Shown here in pieces: positions 50,633-61,626 of a stretch of DNA of 64,000 nt. How positions within the stretch are numbered: position 1 is the first letter of the stretch; each line of letters starts with the position of its first letter. The stretch is from Verrucomicrobiaceae bacterium (GTDB taxonomy: Bacteria; Verrucomicrobiota; Verrucomicrobiia; Verrucomicrobiales; Verrucomicrobiaceae): NCBI GenBank assembly GCA_027484445.1, contig JAIXSY010000025.1, positions 62,001 through 126,000 on the forward strand. Reading direction: 5' to 3'. The position numbers and the translations under genes were made by a program. The notes under the pieces were generated by a model. That model made no database searches. It was not told the DNA's origin and was given only the letters and a program-made list of their open reading frames with translations.

Positions 50633-52864
50633 ATGCGCCCCTTGTTTCTACCTCTCTTGGTGCTCACCCTGCCCCTTGCGCACGCTTTTTCCGCACCAGC
50701 AGGGGGCAAGCCGCAGCCGAAAGCCGCCACCAAGTCCGTGGAGGCCATCGCCCGGGAGGTGAAGACCTCCGTGGTGAAGGTACTGCAGGATGGCCGCGAG
50801 GGCCTGGACGGCCTGGGCACCGGCTTCATCGTTAGCGCGGACGGCCTCATCGCCACCAACCTGCACGTCATCGGCGAAGCACGCCGCCTGGAGGTAGAAA
50901 CCAGCGACGGCACCAAGCACGAAGTCGTGGAGGTCACCGCCACCGACACACACTGGGACCTAGCCCTGCTGCGCGTGAAGGCCGGCGGCCTGAAGCCCCT
51001 GCCGCTGGCGGACAGCGATGCCATCCAGCAGGGCCAACCCGTGGTGGCCATGGGCAACCCCGAGGGCCTGGCCTTCAGCATCGTGGACGGCGTCGTCTCT
51101 GCTTACCCAGACATGGTGAACGAGATCCCCATGATCCGCCTGGCCATGCCCATCGAGCGTGGGAACAGCGGCGGCCCGCTCATGGACCGCCAGGGCCGCG
51201 TGCTCGGCCTGCTGACCATGAAGTCCGCCGTCACCGCCAACCTCGGCTTTGCCATGCCGGTGAACGAGCTGAAGCGCCTGATGGCCTCACCGAACCCCGT
51301 GCCCATGGAGCGCTGGCTCACCATCGGCGTGCTGAATCCCCGGCAGTGGCAGCCCGCCCTGGGCGCGCGCTGGTCCCAGCGCTCCGGCATCATCAAGTCG
51401 GAAACCTTGGGCACCGGTTTCGGCGGGCGCACCTTGTGTTTCTCGGAGATCAAACCGCCCTCGCCCGACGAGGCTTACGAAATCGAAGTGCAGGTCAAAC
51501 TTGAAGAAGAAAGTGGTGCTGCAGGCCTCTTGTTTGGCGGCCGAGATGAAGACCATCACTATGGCTTTTACCCCTCCAATGGAAAGATGCGACTGACGCG
51601 TTTTGAAGGTGCAGACGTCTATTCATGGACTGTTCTCGCTGAATTTAGCACCGACGCCTATCGGCCAGAGACTTGGAATCATCTGCGGGTGCGACTTGAA
51701 CCGTCCCTCATCACCGCATGGGTCAATGGGAAGAAGGTCCTCAGCCACGAAGATAATGCGTTGCGTGGGGGAAAGGTTGGCCTTTGCCGGTTTCGATCCC
51801 CTTCTGCTGAATTTCGTGGCTTTCGACTTGGCAAAGATCTTCAAGCACCCGCCATACCAGCGCCCATCGCGAACCACATCCAACAAGCCATTCATCGCTT
51901 CATAGAGGAGAACCAAGATCCGCCCCAGACGTTGAATCAGCTTCTGTCTCAACCCGAGGCAGCGCGTCGTCTTCTTTCACAGCGACGTGAGCAGTTGGAA
52001 AAACAAACTCTGGCACTGAAGAAACTGGAGCGTGATTTGCACCGGAGCTCGGTCACACAAGATTTAACCACGGAGTTATCCAAACCCGAAAAAGACATCG
52101 ACCTCATGCGTGCCTCACTCTTGCTAGCTCGCCACGACAATCCCGAAATAGATGTGGCCAGTTACCTGCAGGAGTTTGAGCGCATGGTGAATGAACTTCG
52201 CCATGACCCCGCGCTTCGCAAAGGCACCGATCAGGCCGTTTCGCGTCTCAATCGTTATCTTTTTGAAGAATCAGGCTTTCACGGCAGTCGTCACGATTAC
52301 GCCAACAAGTCGAATAGCTACATGAGCGCAGTCCTGGATGATCGTGAAGGTCTGCCCATCACCTTGAGTGTTCTTTACATCGAACTGGCACGCAGGCTGG
52401 GCATCAAACAGGTAGATGGCATTCCCCTGCCGGGTCGCTTCATGGTAGGATGGAAAGATGGGCCTGAGAGCGAACTTCAACTGATTGATGTCTTCAACAG
52501 AGGCAAGGCATTGACACTCACAGAAGCTGCCTTGGAGGTCTCCGAAGCTGGACACATTCCCGAAGAAGCACTCCAGCCTGCCAAAAAGCGTGACATCATT
52601 CTTCGCATGCTACGGAACCTGATGGGAGCTGCGATGGATGAGGATGAGTTTTCTGGAAGCTCCCTCCCTTACTTGGATTTAACAGTTGCCGTAAATCCTG
52701 AAGCCCACGTCGAAAGATTAACTCGCGCCCAAGTCAGGCAGCGCATCGGCGACAAAGCAGCCGCCCGTGAAGACGTTCAATGGTTGCTAGAGCATTTCCC
52801 AGAATCAGGCCCTGAAGAGTTTAGAACACGCCTGGATGAATGGCTTCAGAGCTTGCGAGACTGA
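50633..52864 (+). CDS. Exported trypsin-like protease fused to a LamG-like and a SirB1/transglutaminase-like domain
   Basis: A 743-residue exported protein. After a signal peptide, residues about 35-220 are an HtrA-type trypsin domain: 'GFIVSADGLIATNLHVI' (His), 'DTHWDLALLRV' (Asp), 'PIERGNSGGPLMD' (Ser). No PDZ domain follows. Residues about 260-405 form a concanavalin/DUF1080-like beta-sandwich ('YEIEVQVKLEEESGAAGLLF', 'WNHLRVRLE'). A helical linker leads to a SirB1-type transglutaminase-like domain (about 495-640; 'SRHDYANKSNSYMSAVLDDR', 'GLPITLSVLYIELARRLG', 'PGRFMVG') and a helical tail. The catalytic Cys expected of active transglutaminases is a Ser-Asn-Ser context, so the last domain may be non-catalytic. 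Base composition falls sharply near 51420, between the first two domains. Confidence 0.85.
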   Translation: MRPLFLPLLVLTLPLAHAFSAPAGGKPQPKAATKSVEAIAREVKTSVVKVLQDGREGLDGLGTGFIVSADGLIATNLHVIGEARRLEVETSDGTKHEVVEVTATDTHWDLALLRVKAGGLKPLPLADSDAIQQGQPVVAMGNPEGLAFSIVDGVVSAYPDMVNEIPMIRLAMPIERGNSGGPLMDRQGRVLGLLTMKSAVTANLGFAMPVNELKRLMASPNPVPMERWLTIGVLNPRQWQPALGARWSQRSGIIKSETLGTGFGGRTLCFSEIKPPSPDEAYEIEVQVKLEEESGAAGLLFGGRDEDHHYGFYPSNGKMRLTRFEGADVYSWTVLAEFSTDAYRPETWNHLRVRLEPSLITAWVNGKKVLSHEDNALRGGKVGLCRFRSPSAEFRGFRLGKDLQAPAIPAPIANHIQQAIHRFIEENQDPPQTLNQLLSQPEAARRLLSQRREQLEKQTLALKKLERDLHRSSVTQDLTTELSKPEKDIDLMRASLLLARHDNPEIDVASYLQEFERMVNELRHDPALRKGTDQAVSRLNRYLFEESGFHGSRHDYANKSNSYMSAVLDDREGLPITLSVLYIELARRLGIKQVDGIPLPGRFMVGWKDGPESELQLIDVFNRGKALTLTEAALEVSEAGHIPEEALQPAKKRDIILRMLRNLMGAAMDEDEFSGSSLPYLDLTVAVNPEAHVERLTRAQVRQRIGDKAAAREDVQWLLEHFPESGPEEFRTRLDEWLQSLRD

Positions 52865-52943
52865 GGCATCCGTTTTCCATGCCAAAAAATCACGAATCGT
52901 TTCAACCAACGATCCTGGCAGAACCTGAAGCCTTTCCCTTGTT

Positions 52944-55900
52944 TTGTTGTCCTTGAACTCAGCAGCTCATCCCTCCCCAAACGTCTGGCAAATCGCGACT
53001 GATACCGGTGGAACATTTACAGATTGCCATGCCCTCAGCCCTGAAGGCAGGGAAAGCCGTTGCAAGGTTCTATCGACTGGATGCCTGCGAGCTGTCTTGG
53101 AATCAAAACTTGAAGCTCCCGCATCATTAGATCTCGATTCTCAGAATACATCACTTCGTTTAGCAGGCCTTCCAGCTTTACCCAACTCGCTGCTCATCGG
53201 TTTTCAAATTCATCCCGTCGGCAGTAGTGATGCACGGCGCATTGAGTCTTTTGATTCCACTTCTGGAGTCGTCTCACTCAATGCCGTTGTGGATTGGCAA
53301 CCAGGGATGTTGTTGGAAATCACTGCCCGAGAAGAAGCCCCCGTGTTAGGAGCACGCATTCTCACACAGACCCCTCTCGGCGGGACCTTCCCCCCCATGC
53401 GCCTGCGGATTGCCACGACACGGGCGACGAATGCTCTGCTGGAACGAAAAGGAGGGCGTGTTGCCCTCTTGGTGACGCAAGGTTTCAAAGACCTGCTTCA
53501 AATCGGCGATCAACGGCGGAGTCATTTGTTTGCCTTGCAGCATCAAGAAAGGCCTCTTTTTCACGAGGTGACCTACGAGATCCCTGGAAGATTCAGTGCT
53601 TCAGGTGAAGAGCTGGAAGCACTGGACGAAAATGCAGTTCAAGCAGCGGCCCAAGATTGTCTCAAACAGGGTATCCACACGGTAGCCATTTCTTTTCTGC
53701 ATGGCCATGCGCATCCGTCACACGAATCGCGTGCTGCGGAGATTTTGCGAAACGCAGGTGTGAAACACCTGACGTTATCACACCAAACGGCAGCCTTTGC
53801 CAAATTGCTTCCGCGAACACAGAGCACCGTGGCTGATGCTTACCTACAAGAGCCCGTGCGCTCTTTTCTCCAAGGAATCCGCAAGGTGAGTTCCTCCATG
53901 GAGGTCATGACAAGCTCAGGAGGGCTTCGGAGTTGCGATGCCATCAAACCCAAAGACATGCTGCTGAGTGGACCGGCAGCAGGAGCGATCGGAGCTGCCA
54001 ACGCAGCACGACGAGTCGGCCATGCACAAATCATCACCTTCGACATGGGCGGCACTAGCACCGATGTCGCACGGATTGCAGGCCAACCGAGCTATCGGTT
54101 CAGTCAAGACGTAGCGGGCATGAAACTCTTGGCACCCTGCATTAACCTCGAAACGGTTGCCGCAGGAGGCGGCTCGATTTGCCAGCTGACGCACCATGGA
54201 CTGTCTGTAGGTCCTGAAAGTGCAGGATCCGATCCAGGCCCTGCCTGCTATGGAAAAGGTGGCCCTCTGACCATCACCGATGTCAATTTGCTGCTAGGTC
54301 GCTTTGACCCAAGCAAAGCGCCTATCCCACTGGATGCTGCTGCCTCACGCCAAAGACTGAAAGAACTGCACGCGCAAACGGATGGCAGTTTGAGTGAATC
54401 TGAACTTCTCCACGCACTCCTGCGCATTGCTATTGAGCACATGACCGATGCCATCCGCCGCATCAGCATCGGCGAAGGTTATGATCCCACCGATCATGCC
54501 TTGTTGGCTTTTGGTGGAGCGGGCCCCCAACATGCCTGTGAAGTCGCTTCTTCTCTTGGCATCCGAACGATTCTGATTCCACAAAATGCAGGCATTCTGA
54601 GCGCTGTTGGATTGCAGGAAGCCAGCCCAGAAGAGATCGAAGAAAAAGAAATCTGCCAGCCACTCGCCGTGTATCTGGCTTCCCTCAAAGAGGAAGAAAT
54701 CAAGATCCTACCAGCTTCCCCCGAAATCACGATCCAGCGCATCGCAGAATTAAGGCTGAAAGGTCAAGACACCCCACTGCAAGTTGAATTTGAAGACGCT
54801 CAGGAACTACCCGAACGCTACGCTCAAGCTTATCAACGTGTGTTTGGTTATGCACCTCCAGCTAAGCGTGAAATCGAAATCGTGTCCATTCGTGTCATCA
54901 CACGCACCCCGAATGGAGACCAGGCTCGCAGCTATGGTCATGGAAAGGTAACGCCGCCACAGTCATCCATGCGATTGATTCAGGATGCCTTCAGTACTCT
55001 CGTGATCGCACCAGGATGGAGTGAAGAGTACATCCCTGGGTTCGGTTACCTCTTGCACGATGAGGGACTTCGCTCGGTGGCACCCGTGCAGGGAAGAGAT
55101 CTCTTGAGACATCGATTCCACAGCATCGTCAGCGACATGGGAGCCCTGCTTCGTCGAACCGCCATCTCAACGAACATTCGCGAACGCCTCGACTTTTCCT
55201 GTGCCTTGCTTGATGCCAAAGGAAAGCTGCTATCCAGCGCTCCCCATATCCCGGTTCATCTCGGAGCCTTGGGAGTGTGCGTTCGAGAAGTGATGAAGGC
55301 TTTGCCCATGGAGGAAGGAGACACGGTCATGACGAACCATCCAGCCTATGGTGGCTCTCATTTGCCAGATGTGACCTTGATCACACCCGTGTTTCATCAT
55401 GGCGAATTGATTGGTTATGTCGCGAATCGGGCACACCACGCTGAGATAGGCGGACTAACCCCAGGCTCGATGCCAGCTCATGGAACCTGTCTTGCAGAAG
55501 AAGGTGTTGTCATCGCCCCCCAACATTTGATTCGAGCAGGGAAACCATGCTTTGAGGAGATTCGTTCACTTTTGACCACCGCTGAATTTCCGACCCGGAA
55601 TCTGGAAGACAACCTCGCAGATCTTCATGCACAGTTAGCGGCCAATCTGCATGGCGCTACACGTCTTCGAGAACTCCACAGTGAAGCCTTACCCAAACTC
55701 ATGGAGGAAATCTTGAATCACTCCGCAGGGGTCATGCGGGCTCACATTCGTCGATTGCCAGACTACCTCCACGCCACGGAAAGTCTGGATGATGGCTCTA
55801 TTCTGAGAGTGGCGATAAGACGAAAAGCTGATGCCCTCAGCCTCGACTTTTCAGGCACCTCTGGTGTCCATCCGCGCAACTTGAATGCGACCAATGCCAT

Positions 55901-56600
55901 CGTGCGCAGTGCTGTTTTGTATGTGATGCGTGTCCTGCTTCAGGAAGATTTGCCACTGAATGAAGGTCTCATGGAGCCAATTGAACTCATTCTACCGACC
56001 AGTCTTTTGAATCCAAGCTTCACAGGTGATGCGAAACGTGACCCAGCCGTGGTGGGAGGGAATGTGGAAGTATCTCAGCGGCTTGTGGACACTCTGATCA
56101 AGGCCTTGAAGCTTCAAGCCTGCTCCCAAGGAACGATGAACAACTTTCTGTTTGGCGGTCCTAACTTTGGTTATTACGAAACTATCGCGGGCGGTAGCGG
56201 GGCTGGCGATGGTTACGCTGGCACCGATGCCTTGCACACCCACATGACCAACACTGCCATCACAGATCCAGAGATCATTGAACAGCGTTATCCCGTGCGA
56301 TTAAGACGATTCGAAATCCGTCGCGATTCAGGTGGAAAAGGAAAATGGCGTGGTGGCAATGGTGTCGTGCGTGAGTTCGAATTTACTTCCGCGCTGACCG
56401 TGAGCTTATTGACTCAACATCGAAAAGAATGCCCTTACGGGATGAACGGTGGCGAACCGGGTCGTAAAGGAAGCCAACGCTGGATACGATCCGGCATCGA
56501 AAAAGAACTCGAAAGCTGTGTTAGCTTTGAGGTTCAGGCAGGAGATCGGGTGATTCTCGAAACTCCTGGTGGTGGCGGCTGGTGTAGCACAACTCAATAA
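52944..56600 (+). CDS. Fused HyuA-HyuB type 5-oxoprolinase / hydantoinase
   Basis: A 1218-residue ATP-dependent amidohydrolase with both subunits in one chain. The HyuA part (about 15-700) has the nucleotide-binding motifs '[11 protein letters not shown]' and '[12 protein letters not shown]' plus '[11 protein letters not shown]'. The HyuB part (about 725-1210) has '[21 protein letters not shown]', '[14 protein letters not shown]' and '[11 protein letters not shown]'. The family opens 5-oxoproline or hydantoin rings. The first residues are encoded by TTG codons (52944, 52947 or 52953) with no ATG before the conserved '[10 protein letters not shown]', so a non-ATG start is needed. The stop overlaps the metH stop by 7 bp (convergent). 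Confidence 0.92.
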   Translation: MLSLNSAAHPSPNVWQIATDTGGTFTDCHALSPEGRESRCKVLSTGCLRAVLESKLEAPASLDLDSQNTSLRLAGLPALPNSLLIGFQIHPVGSSDARRIESFDSTSGVVSLNAVVDWQPGMLLEITAREEAPVLGARILTQTPLGGTFPPMRLRIATTRATNALLERKGGRVALLVTQGFKDLLQIGDQRRSHLFALQHQERPLFHEVTYEIPGRFSASGEELEALDENAVQAAAQDCLKQGIHTVAISFLHGHAHPSHESRAAEILRNAGVKHLTLSHQTAAFAKLLPRTQSTVADAYLQEPVRSFLQGIRKVSSSMEVMTSSGGLRSCDAIKPKDMLLSGPAAGAIGAANAARRVGHAQIITFDMGGTSTDVARIAGQPSYRFSQDVAGMKLLAPCINLETVAAGGGSICQLTHHGLSVGPESAGSDPGPACYGKGGPLTITDVNLLLGRFDPSKAPIPLDAAASRQRLKELHAQTDGSLSESELLHALLRIAIEHMTDAIRRISIGEGYDPTDHALLAFGGAGPQHACEVASSLGIRTILIPQNAGILSAVGLQEASPEEIEEKEICQPLAVYLASLKEEEIKILPASPEITIQRIAELRLKGQDTPLQVEFEDAQELPERYAQAYQRVFGYAPPAKREIEIVSIRVITRTPNGDQARSYGHGKVTPPQSSMRLIQDAFSTLVIAPGWSEEYIPGFGYLLHDEGLRSVAPVQGRDLLRHRFHSIVSDMGALLRRTAISTNIRERLDFSCALLDAKGKLLSSAPHIPVHLGALGVCVREVMKALPMEEGDTVMTNHPAYGGSHLPDVTLITPVFHHGELIGYVANRAHHAEIGGLTPGSMPAHGTCLAEEGVVIAPQHLIRAGKPCFEEIRSLLTTAEFPTRNLEDNLADLHAQLAANLHGATRLRELHSEALPKLMEEILNHSAGVMRAHIRRLPDYLHATESLDDGSILRVAIRRKADALSLDFSGTSGVHPRNLNATNAIVRSAVLYVMRVLLQEDLPLNEGLMEPIELILPTSLLNPSFTGDAKRDPAVVGGNVEVSQRLVDTLIKALKLQACSQGTMNNFLFGGPNFGYYETIAGGSGAGDGYAGTDALHTHMTNTAITDPEIIEQRYPVRLRRFEIRRDSGGKGKWRGGNGVVREFEFTSALTVSLLTQHRKECPYGMNGGEPGRKGSQRWIRSGIEKELESCVSFEVQAGDRVILETPGGGGWCSTTQ

Positions 56601-59600
56601 CCCAGCCAAGGCCCGAGCCAACGCTCCATTTCTTCGACGCTCATGCCTTTGCGCTTCGCGTAGTCTTCGACTTGGTCTTTGCCGAGGACGCTGATGCCGA
56701 AGTAGTGGGACTCGGGGTGGCTGAAGTAGAGGCCGCTGACGGCGCTGCCGGGATGCATGGCCATGCTTTCGGTGAGTTCGACGCCGGTTTGGGCAGTGGC
56801 GTCGAGCAACGCGAAGAGGATGGGCTTCTCGGTGTGGTCAGGCTGTGCGGGATAACCGGGCGCGGGACGGATGCCGCGGTATTTTTCCTTCACGGTTTCC
56901 TCAAGCGAGAGGTCGCCGGGCTTTTCATAACCCCAGGCGAAGCGTGCTTGTTGATGGAGATACTCGGCGAAGGCCTCGGCGAGGCGGTCGGCCACGGCCT
57001 TGGTCAAGATGCCATGATACGGATCGTGCGCGGCCTCAAACTCCTTCGCGAACTCATCGCCACCATGAATGCCGACGCAGAAGCCGCCGATGTGGTCGGT
57101 GCGTCCGCTGGCTTTCGGCGCGATGTAGTCACTGAGGGCGAAGTTCGGTTTGTCCTTCTTGATGACCTGCTGGCGCAGGGTGTGGAAGGTGGTCTTGAGC
57201 TTCCCGTTTTCGTAAACCTCGATGTCGTCGCCGACGCTGTTGGCGGGGAAGAGGCCGAAGACGCCTTTCGCGGTGAAGCGCTTCTCTGCGATGATACGGT
57301 CGAGCAGGGCGTTGGCGTCGTGGTAGAGCTTCAAGGCCTCGACTTCGGCCTTGGCCTTCATCTCGGGGTCCTCTTGCGCGGAGGAGAAACGACCCTCGTT
57401 CGCGATCCAGCGGCCGCGCAGCTCCCACGAGTGGAAAAAGGGCGACCAGTCGATGAACTCGCGCAGCGTGGCGATGAGTTCGGGACCTTCGTAAGTCTTC
57501 GTGCCGGTGAAGCTCGGCGTGGCGATCTCCTGCGTGCTCCAGTCGAACTTTTGACCCTTCTCACGCGATTCGGCGAGGCTGAGGAGCTGGCGGTCCTTTT
57601 TCTTGCCGTACTCCTCGCGAAGCTTCGCGTGACGCTCTTCGTTGGCCTTCACAAAGCCTTCGCGCTGGTCCTCGCTGATGAGCGAGGTGGTCACCGGAAC
57701 GCTGCGGGAGGCATCGAGCACATGCACGATGGGGCCGCTGTATTTTGGCGCGATCTTGATGGCGGTGTGCGCGGCGCTGGTGGTGGCTCCGCCGATGAGA
57801 AGCGGCTGCTTGAAGCCCTGGCGCTCCATCTCGGCGGCGACGTGCACCATTTCATCGAGCGATGGCGTGATGAGACCGCTGAGGCCGATAACGTCGGCGC
57901 CGACTTCGATGGCTTTGTCGAGAATCTTCTGGCACGGCACCATGACGCCCATGTCGGTGACTTCGAAGCCATTGCAGGCCAAAACGATGCCGACGATGTT
58001 TTTGCCGATGTCATGCACATCGCCCTTCACGGTGGCGAGCACGATTTTCCCACCACCCTGCTTCGCCGCCTCGGCAGGGATCAAATCCGCAGCGGTCAGG
58101 CCTTCTGCGAACCCGTTTTGTAAGGCGTCGGCGCTTCCTGGACGAGGCTCGATTTCTTGCCCGCGTTGCGCAGCAGTTCCAGTGTGTCCTGTTCGATCTG
58201 GTTGAATAACTGGGCTGTCTCGGCGTCCAGTTTGGGCGAGAAACTGCGCCAGGAGCCGGTCAGAGTAGGCTGGGTCGTTGTGGTGTTCATTGAATTCTTC
58301 TTTAAGGGTTAGTTCACCGATCTGACGGAGTTCATCAACCGATTTATGGATGCGTGCTGCGAGCCACTCCAGGCTTTGGATGGATGGATGGCCGTGCGTG
58401 GTGTTGTCGAGCACGACGACGTTGAATCCTTCACGCCCGCCAAATTCCTCGACAAGCCGCAAGGTAGTAACGGGGGCCTGGAAGTGGCCGTTGGCCGCTC
58501 GTTTCAAAGGCACCACACGTCCCGTGCCTTCAATGGAACGGCGCAGCATGTTTCGGACGGCGAGAGGCCAGGGTGCGTAGATGTAGCGCACCTCGATGGC
58601 GCAGCCGCAGTTCAGAGCGCGTTCAAAGTGCTCACGGCTACGGGAATGGTTTTGCAGGGTGCCGTCCATGATGAGGATGACACGTTGACGCGGCGGAAGT
58701 CCGTCGGTGGCGGTCGTCTTGCCGCTACCCTGCCCCCCGGCGTTGAAAATCACGACATCGCCAGCCTGGGCCGCCGAAACCGCCTTCTCAAACATCCAAT
58801 CCACAAACGCTCCCGCCGGCTCCAGCGTGGCGACGCTCCATTTTTGGCGGCTTTCGCGGGTGGCGGCGTAGTCGGGGCTGAGTTCCTGGACGTTGTTGCG
58901 GTCGAGGACGTTGGCAAAGCGACGTTTGTATTCCGTGGCGGCGGCTTCGAGGTCGGCGGCCAGTTCGGCGGCGAATTTCACCTCGATGCGGCGTTCTTCG
59001 AGGCTGAGGCCGGGATAGGGCGTGTAGGTGAAGCCTTCGCAGACGGTGATGGAATGTGGTGCAGGCGTCTCGCCTGCTTCTGAGGGCAGTCCGGAGGACT
59101 GCACCACACTGGCGGTCTTCCCGGCGATCTCGATGAGAAGCTCGCGCTCGCGGGCTTTGCGGGCTTTTTCAGCCTCCATGAACGGCTGCAGGTAAGCGAC
59201 GCTCTGCTTCATCACGCGGGCGCTCTTCACGACCTGCGGCAGGAACATTTTGCCTGCGCCGAAGAGGTCGCCGACGACGCTCATGCCGTCCATGAGCGGG
59301 CCTTCGATGACGCTGAGCGGCTTGCCGAGCTTCGCGAGCGCCTCGGCGGTGTCTTCGTTGATGAAATCGGTGATGCCTTTGAGCAAAGCGTGCTCGAGGC
59401 GCTTCTCGACGCTCTCATTGCGCCAGCTGAGATCGATCTCGGCCTTCTTCGCGGCTCCGGCCTGGCCTTTGAACTGCTCGGCGTAATCGACGAGGATCTC
59501 CGTGGCATCGGGACGACGATTCAAGATCACGTCCTCGACCTTCACGAGCATCTCCGGCGGGATTTCCTCATACACTTCGAGCATGCCGGCGTTCACGATG

Positions 59601-61462
59601 CCCATGTCCATGCCCGCTTTGATCGCGTGATACAAAAACACGCTGTGCATGGCCTCGCGCACCTTGTTGTTGCCGCGGAAGCTGAAGCTGATGTTGCTCA
59701 CGCCGCCGCTGACCTTCGCGTGCGGGAGGTTTTCTTTGATCCAACGCGTCGCGTTGATGAAATCGACGGCGTAATTGTTGTGCTCCTCGATGCCGGTGGC
59801 GACGGTAAGGATGTTCGGATCGAAGATGATGTCCTCAGGCGGGAAGCCGACCTCATCGACGAGGATGCGATACGCTCGCTCGCAGATGCGGATCTTGTCT
59901 TCGTAAGTCGCGGCCTGGCCCTGCTCGTCGAAGGCCATCACCACCGTGGCGGCGCCGTATTGTTTGATCTTGATGGCGCATTCTTTGAACTTCGCCTCGC
60001 CTTCCTTCAGCGAGATGGAGTTCACGATGCCCTTGCCTTGCAGGCATTTCAGACCGGCCTCGATGATCTCCCACTTCGAGGAATCGACCATGATGGGCAC
60101 CTTGTTCACCTCCGGCTCGGTTTGCAGGAGGATCAAAAACTTCGTCATCATCGGCACGCCGTCGATGAGGCCTTCGTCCATGCACACGTCGATGACGTTC
60201 GCACCGCTCTCGACCTGCTGACGCGCGATGGCGACGGCTTCCTCGAGTTTGTTTTCCTTGATGAGCTTCGCGAATTTCGGCGAGCCGGCGACGTTCGTGC
60301 GCTCGCCGATCATGAGGTAGTTCGAGCCGGGGCTGAGCACATACGGCTGCGAGCCACTGAGACGCATCGTGTGCGGATCGGCGGGCACTTCACGCGGCGC
60401 GAGACCTTCCACGGCCTTCGCGATGGCGGCGATGTGCGCAGGCGTGTTGCCGCAGCAACCGCCCATGATGTTCACGAAGCCGCTGCCCGCGAAATCCTTC
60501 GCGTAGCCCGCCATGTCAGGCGGCAGCAAATCGAAGCCCGTGGGTGCCAGCGGGTTCGGCATCCCGGCATTCGGATACGCGGAGACGAAGCAATCCGCCT
60601 TCGCGGCGAGTTCTTCGAGGAAGGGCCGCATCTTGTCCGGGCCGAGCGAGCAATTCAGGCCGATGGAGAGCGGCTTCACATGCCGCATGGCATTCAAATA
60701 CGCCTCCGTGATCTGACCGGAGATCATCGTCTCGCCACCGGGGCCGACGGCGGCGCTGATCTGCACCGGCAGCTCAATTTTATCTTCTTCAAACACCTCG
60801 CGGATCGCCACCAGGGCCGTCTTCGCGTTCAACGAATCGAAAATCGTCTCCACGAGCAGCGTATCGACTCCACCGGCGATCAAGGCGCGGATTTGATGCT
60901 TATACGCGGCCTTCACCTGATCGAAGGTGACGTAGCGGAAGCTCAAATCGGTCAAATCCGGGAACTGCGAGAGCGACACCGTCATCGGCCCGATGGCTCC
61001 GGCGACGTAGCGCTTCCGTCCCGTCTGCTCGCCGACGATGTCCGCCCATTTGCGGCATTGCTTCGCCGACTCGAAATTGATCTCCCACGCGAGGTCGTTG
61101 AGGAATTTGTCCTCAATGATGCCCTGGAAGAATTCCGGGCACTTTTTGCCTTCCCGGAAGAATTCCGCCTGCGCGATGCTCGTGCCGGAAAACGTGTTCG
61201 TCTCGATGATGTCCGCCCCGGCTTCGAGGAAGCGCTTGTGGATGTCCTCAATAATATCGGGGCGCGTGATCGAAAGAATGTCGCCGTTGTTTAGGATGTC
61301 CTTCTCGTTGTCGCGGAAGCGCTCGCCGCGTGCCGAGGCCTCATCGAGCACGCCCTTGGCTTTATACTCGCGAATCGTCGTGCCCATGGCCCCATCGATC
61401 ACCAGGATACGCTGGCGCATGGCGGCTTCGAGTTCAGGACGGCAGTTGGGACGGGCGGGCAT
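56594..61462 (-). CDS. metH: Cobalamin-dependent methionine synthase carrying an inserted zeta-type P-loop domain
   Basis: An open frame of 1622 codons, about 395 longer than E. coli MetH (1227). Homocysteine domain: zinc ligands Cys271, Cys336, Cys337. Folate domain: about 365-640 ('[11 protein letters not shown]'). Cap domain: about 665-775. Cobalamin-binding domain: 1130-1265 with 'GDVHDIG', axial His1150. Activation domain: to the end, with '[12 protein letters not shown]'. All five MetH modules are therefore present. Between cap and cobalamin domain lie extra codons: a palindromic repeat (about 786-803), a zeta-family P-loop domain (about 805-1055, Walker A Lys915), and a linker (about 1058-1122) whose codon usage is poor in this frame and good in another. 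Function as methionine synthase is likely if the chain folds, or if halves are made separately; the insert interrupts a normally short linker. No SAM or cobalamin riboswitch recognised upstream. Confidence 0.88.
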   Translation of the reverse strand: MPARPNCRPELEAAMRQRILVIDGAMGTTIREYKAKGVLDEASARGERFRDNEKDILNNGDILSITRPDIIEDIHKRFLEAGADIIETNTFSGTSIAQAEFFREGKKCPEFFQGIIEDKFLNDLAWEINFESAKQCRKWADIVGEQTGRKRYVAGAIGPMTVSLSQFPDLTDLSFRYVTFDQVKAAYKHQIRALIAGGVDTLLVETIFDSLNAKTALVAIREVFEEDKIELPVQISAAVGPGGETMISGQITEAYLNAMRHVKPLSIGLNCSLGPDKMRPFLEELAAKADCFVSAYPNAGMPNPLAPTGFDLLPPDMAGYAKDFAGSGFVNIMGGCCGNTPAHIAAIAKAVEGLAPREVPADPHTMRLSGSQPYVLSPGSNYLMIGERTNVAGSPKFAKLIKENKLEEAVAIARQQVESGANVIDVCMDEGLIDGVPMMTKFLILLQTEPEVNKVPIMVDSSKWEIIEAGLKCLQGKGIVNSISLKEGEAKFKECAIKIKQYGAATVVMAFDEQGQAATYEDKIRICERAYRILVDEVGFPPEDIIFDPNILTVATGIEEHNNYAVDFINATRWIKENLPHAKVSGGVSNISFSFRGNNKVREAMHSVFLYHAIKAGMDMGIVNAGMLEVYEEIPPEMLVKVEDVILNRRPDATEILVDYAEQFKGQAGAAKKAEIDLSWRNESVEKRLEHALLKGITDFINEDTAEALAKLGKPLSVIEGPLMDGMSVVGDLFGAGKMFLPQVVKSARVMKQSVAYLQPFMEAEKARKARERELLIEIAGKTASVVQSSGLPSEAGETPAPHSITVCEGFTYTPYPGLSLEERRIEVKFAAELAADLEAAATEYKRRFANVLDRNNVQELSPDYAATRESRQKWSVATLEPAGAFVDWMFEKAVSAAQAGDVVIFNAGGQGSGKTTATDGLPPRQRVILIMDGTLQNHSRSREHFERALNCGCAIEVRYIYAPWPLAVRNMLRRSIEGTGRVVPLKRAANGHFQAPVTTLRLVEEFGGREGFNVVVLDNTTHGHPSIQSLEWLAARIHKSVDELRQIGELTLKEEFNEHHNDPAYSDRLLAQFLAQTGRRDSPVIQPDRTGHTGTAAQRGQEIEPRPGSADALQNGFAEGLTAADLIPAEAAKQGGGKIVLATVKGDVHDIGKNIVGIVLACNGFEVTDMGVMVPCQKILDKAIEVGADVIGLSGLITPSLDEMVHVAAEMERQGFKQPLLIGGATTSAAHTAIKIAPKYSGPIVHVLDASRSVPVTTSLISEDQREGFVKANEERHAKLREEYGKKKDRQLLSLAESREKGQKFDWSTQEIATPSFTGTKTYEGPELIATLREFIDWSPFFHSWELRGRWIANEGRFSSAQEDPEMKAKAEVEALKLYHDANALLDRIIAEKRFTAKGVFGLFPANSVGDDIEVYENGKLKTTFHTLRQQVIKKDKPNFALSDYIAPKASGRTDHIGGFCVGIHGGDEFAKEFEAAHDPYHGILTKAVADRLAEAFAEYLHQQARFAWGYEKPGDLSLEETVKEKYRGIRPAPGYPAQPDHTEKPILFALLDATAQTGVELTESMAMHPGSAVSGLYFSHPESHYFGISVLGKDQVEDYAKRKGMSVEEMERWLGPWLGY
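58096..58290 (-). CDS. 64-codon ORF overlapping metH in another frame, candidate partner of the zeta domain
   Basis: An ORF with ATG that reads '[20 protein letters not shown]' and ends '[11 protein letters not shown]'. By hand count 49 of its 64 codons end in G or C, against 31 of 64 for the same stretch read in the metH frame, so this frame looks like the one shaped by selection. The product is soluble, with one predicted helix ('[23 protein letters not shown]'-like, about residues 23-45). Its start lies where the zeta-domain reading ends and its stop lies right before the resumption of MetH sequence. It may be the antitoxin or accessory protein of the cassette; no family recognised. Confidence 0.55.
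   Translation of the reverse strand: MNTTTTQPTLTGSWRSFSPKLDAETAQLFNQIEQDTLELLRNAGKKSSLVQEAPTPYKTGSQKA
58290..59050 (-). other. Zeta-toxin-family P-loop domain inserted within metH
   Basis: In the metH frame, about 250 codons have the features of a zeta-toxin-family protein of the long type found on mobile elements. There is a helical start ('[18 protein letters not shown]'), '[21 protein letters not shown]', '[11 protein letters not shown]', Walker A '[12 protein letters not shown]' (Lys915), then 'VILIMDGTL' with an acidic residue, '[20 protein letters not shown]', 'GTGRVVPL' and 'FNVVVLDNT'. Zeta kinases use ATP or GTP to phosphorylate UDP-sugars or other small molecules; this subfamily's target is unknown. 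No ATG begins it in frame; a GTG at the 'IEV' position or read-through from metH would be needed. Confidence 0.82.
59055..59108. repeat. 54-bp palindromic repeat inside metH, exactly 18 codons
   Basis: Ends TGTGGTGCAG / CTGCACCACA are perfect 10-bp inverted repeats. Inside are two further perfect hairpins, GCAGGCG-TCT-CGCCTGC and GCAGTCC-GGA-GGACTGC, which overlap the ends. In the metH frame it is read without stop. Structure and length fit a small REP- or MITE-like unit that inserted in frame at the edge of the zeta domain. Confidence 0.85.
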
Positions 61463-61626
61463 GGTTTGAAACTAGCGCCGAAGCAGCACTGGTCAACCCC
61501 TTCGCATCAACGCATCATGATTTGAGGATATGAAATCTCTCCCGCTTGATTTGCTCATTCATGCTACCTAGGAAAGTCAGCCGTTAAACTCCTCACATCA
61601 GCGCTTGGCGAGATCCCCCCAAACCA

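Noticed and set aside
58096..58290. Sequencing frameshift as the explanation for the small ORF inside metH
   Set aside because: A shift would need a compensating shift to restore the MetH frame, and the ORF has its own start and stop at sensible places; not excluded, but less likely.
59390..61294. 634-codon plus-strand ORF opposite metH
   Set aside because: Product is Asp/Arg/Gly-rich without domains, exactly antisense to conserved MetH sequence; a by-product of GC-rich third positions.
61463..61626. Possible SAM or cobalamin riboswitch upstream of metH
   Set aside because: No core motif of either class recognised in the leader on the minus strand.
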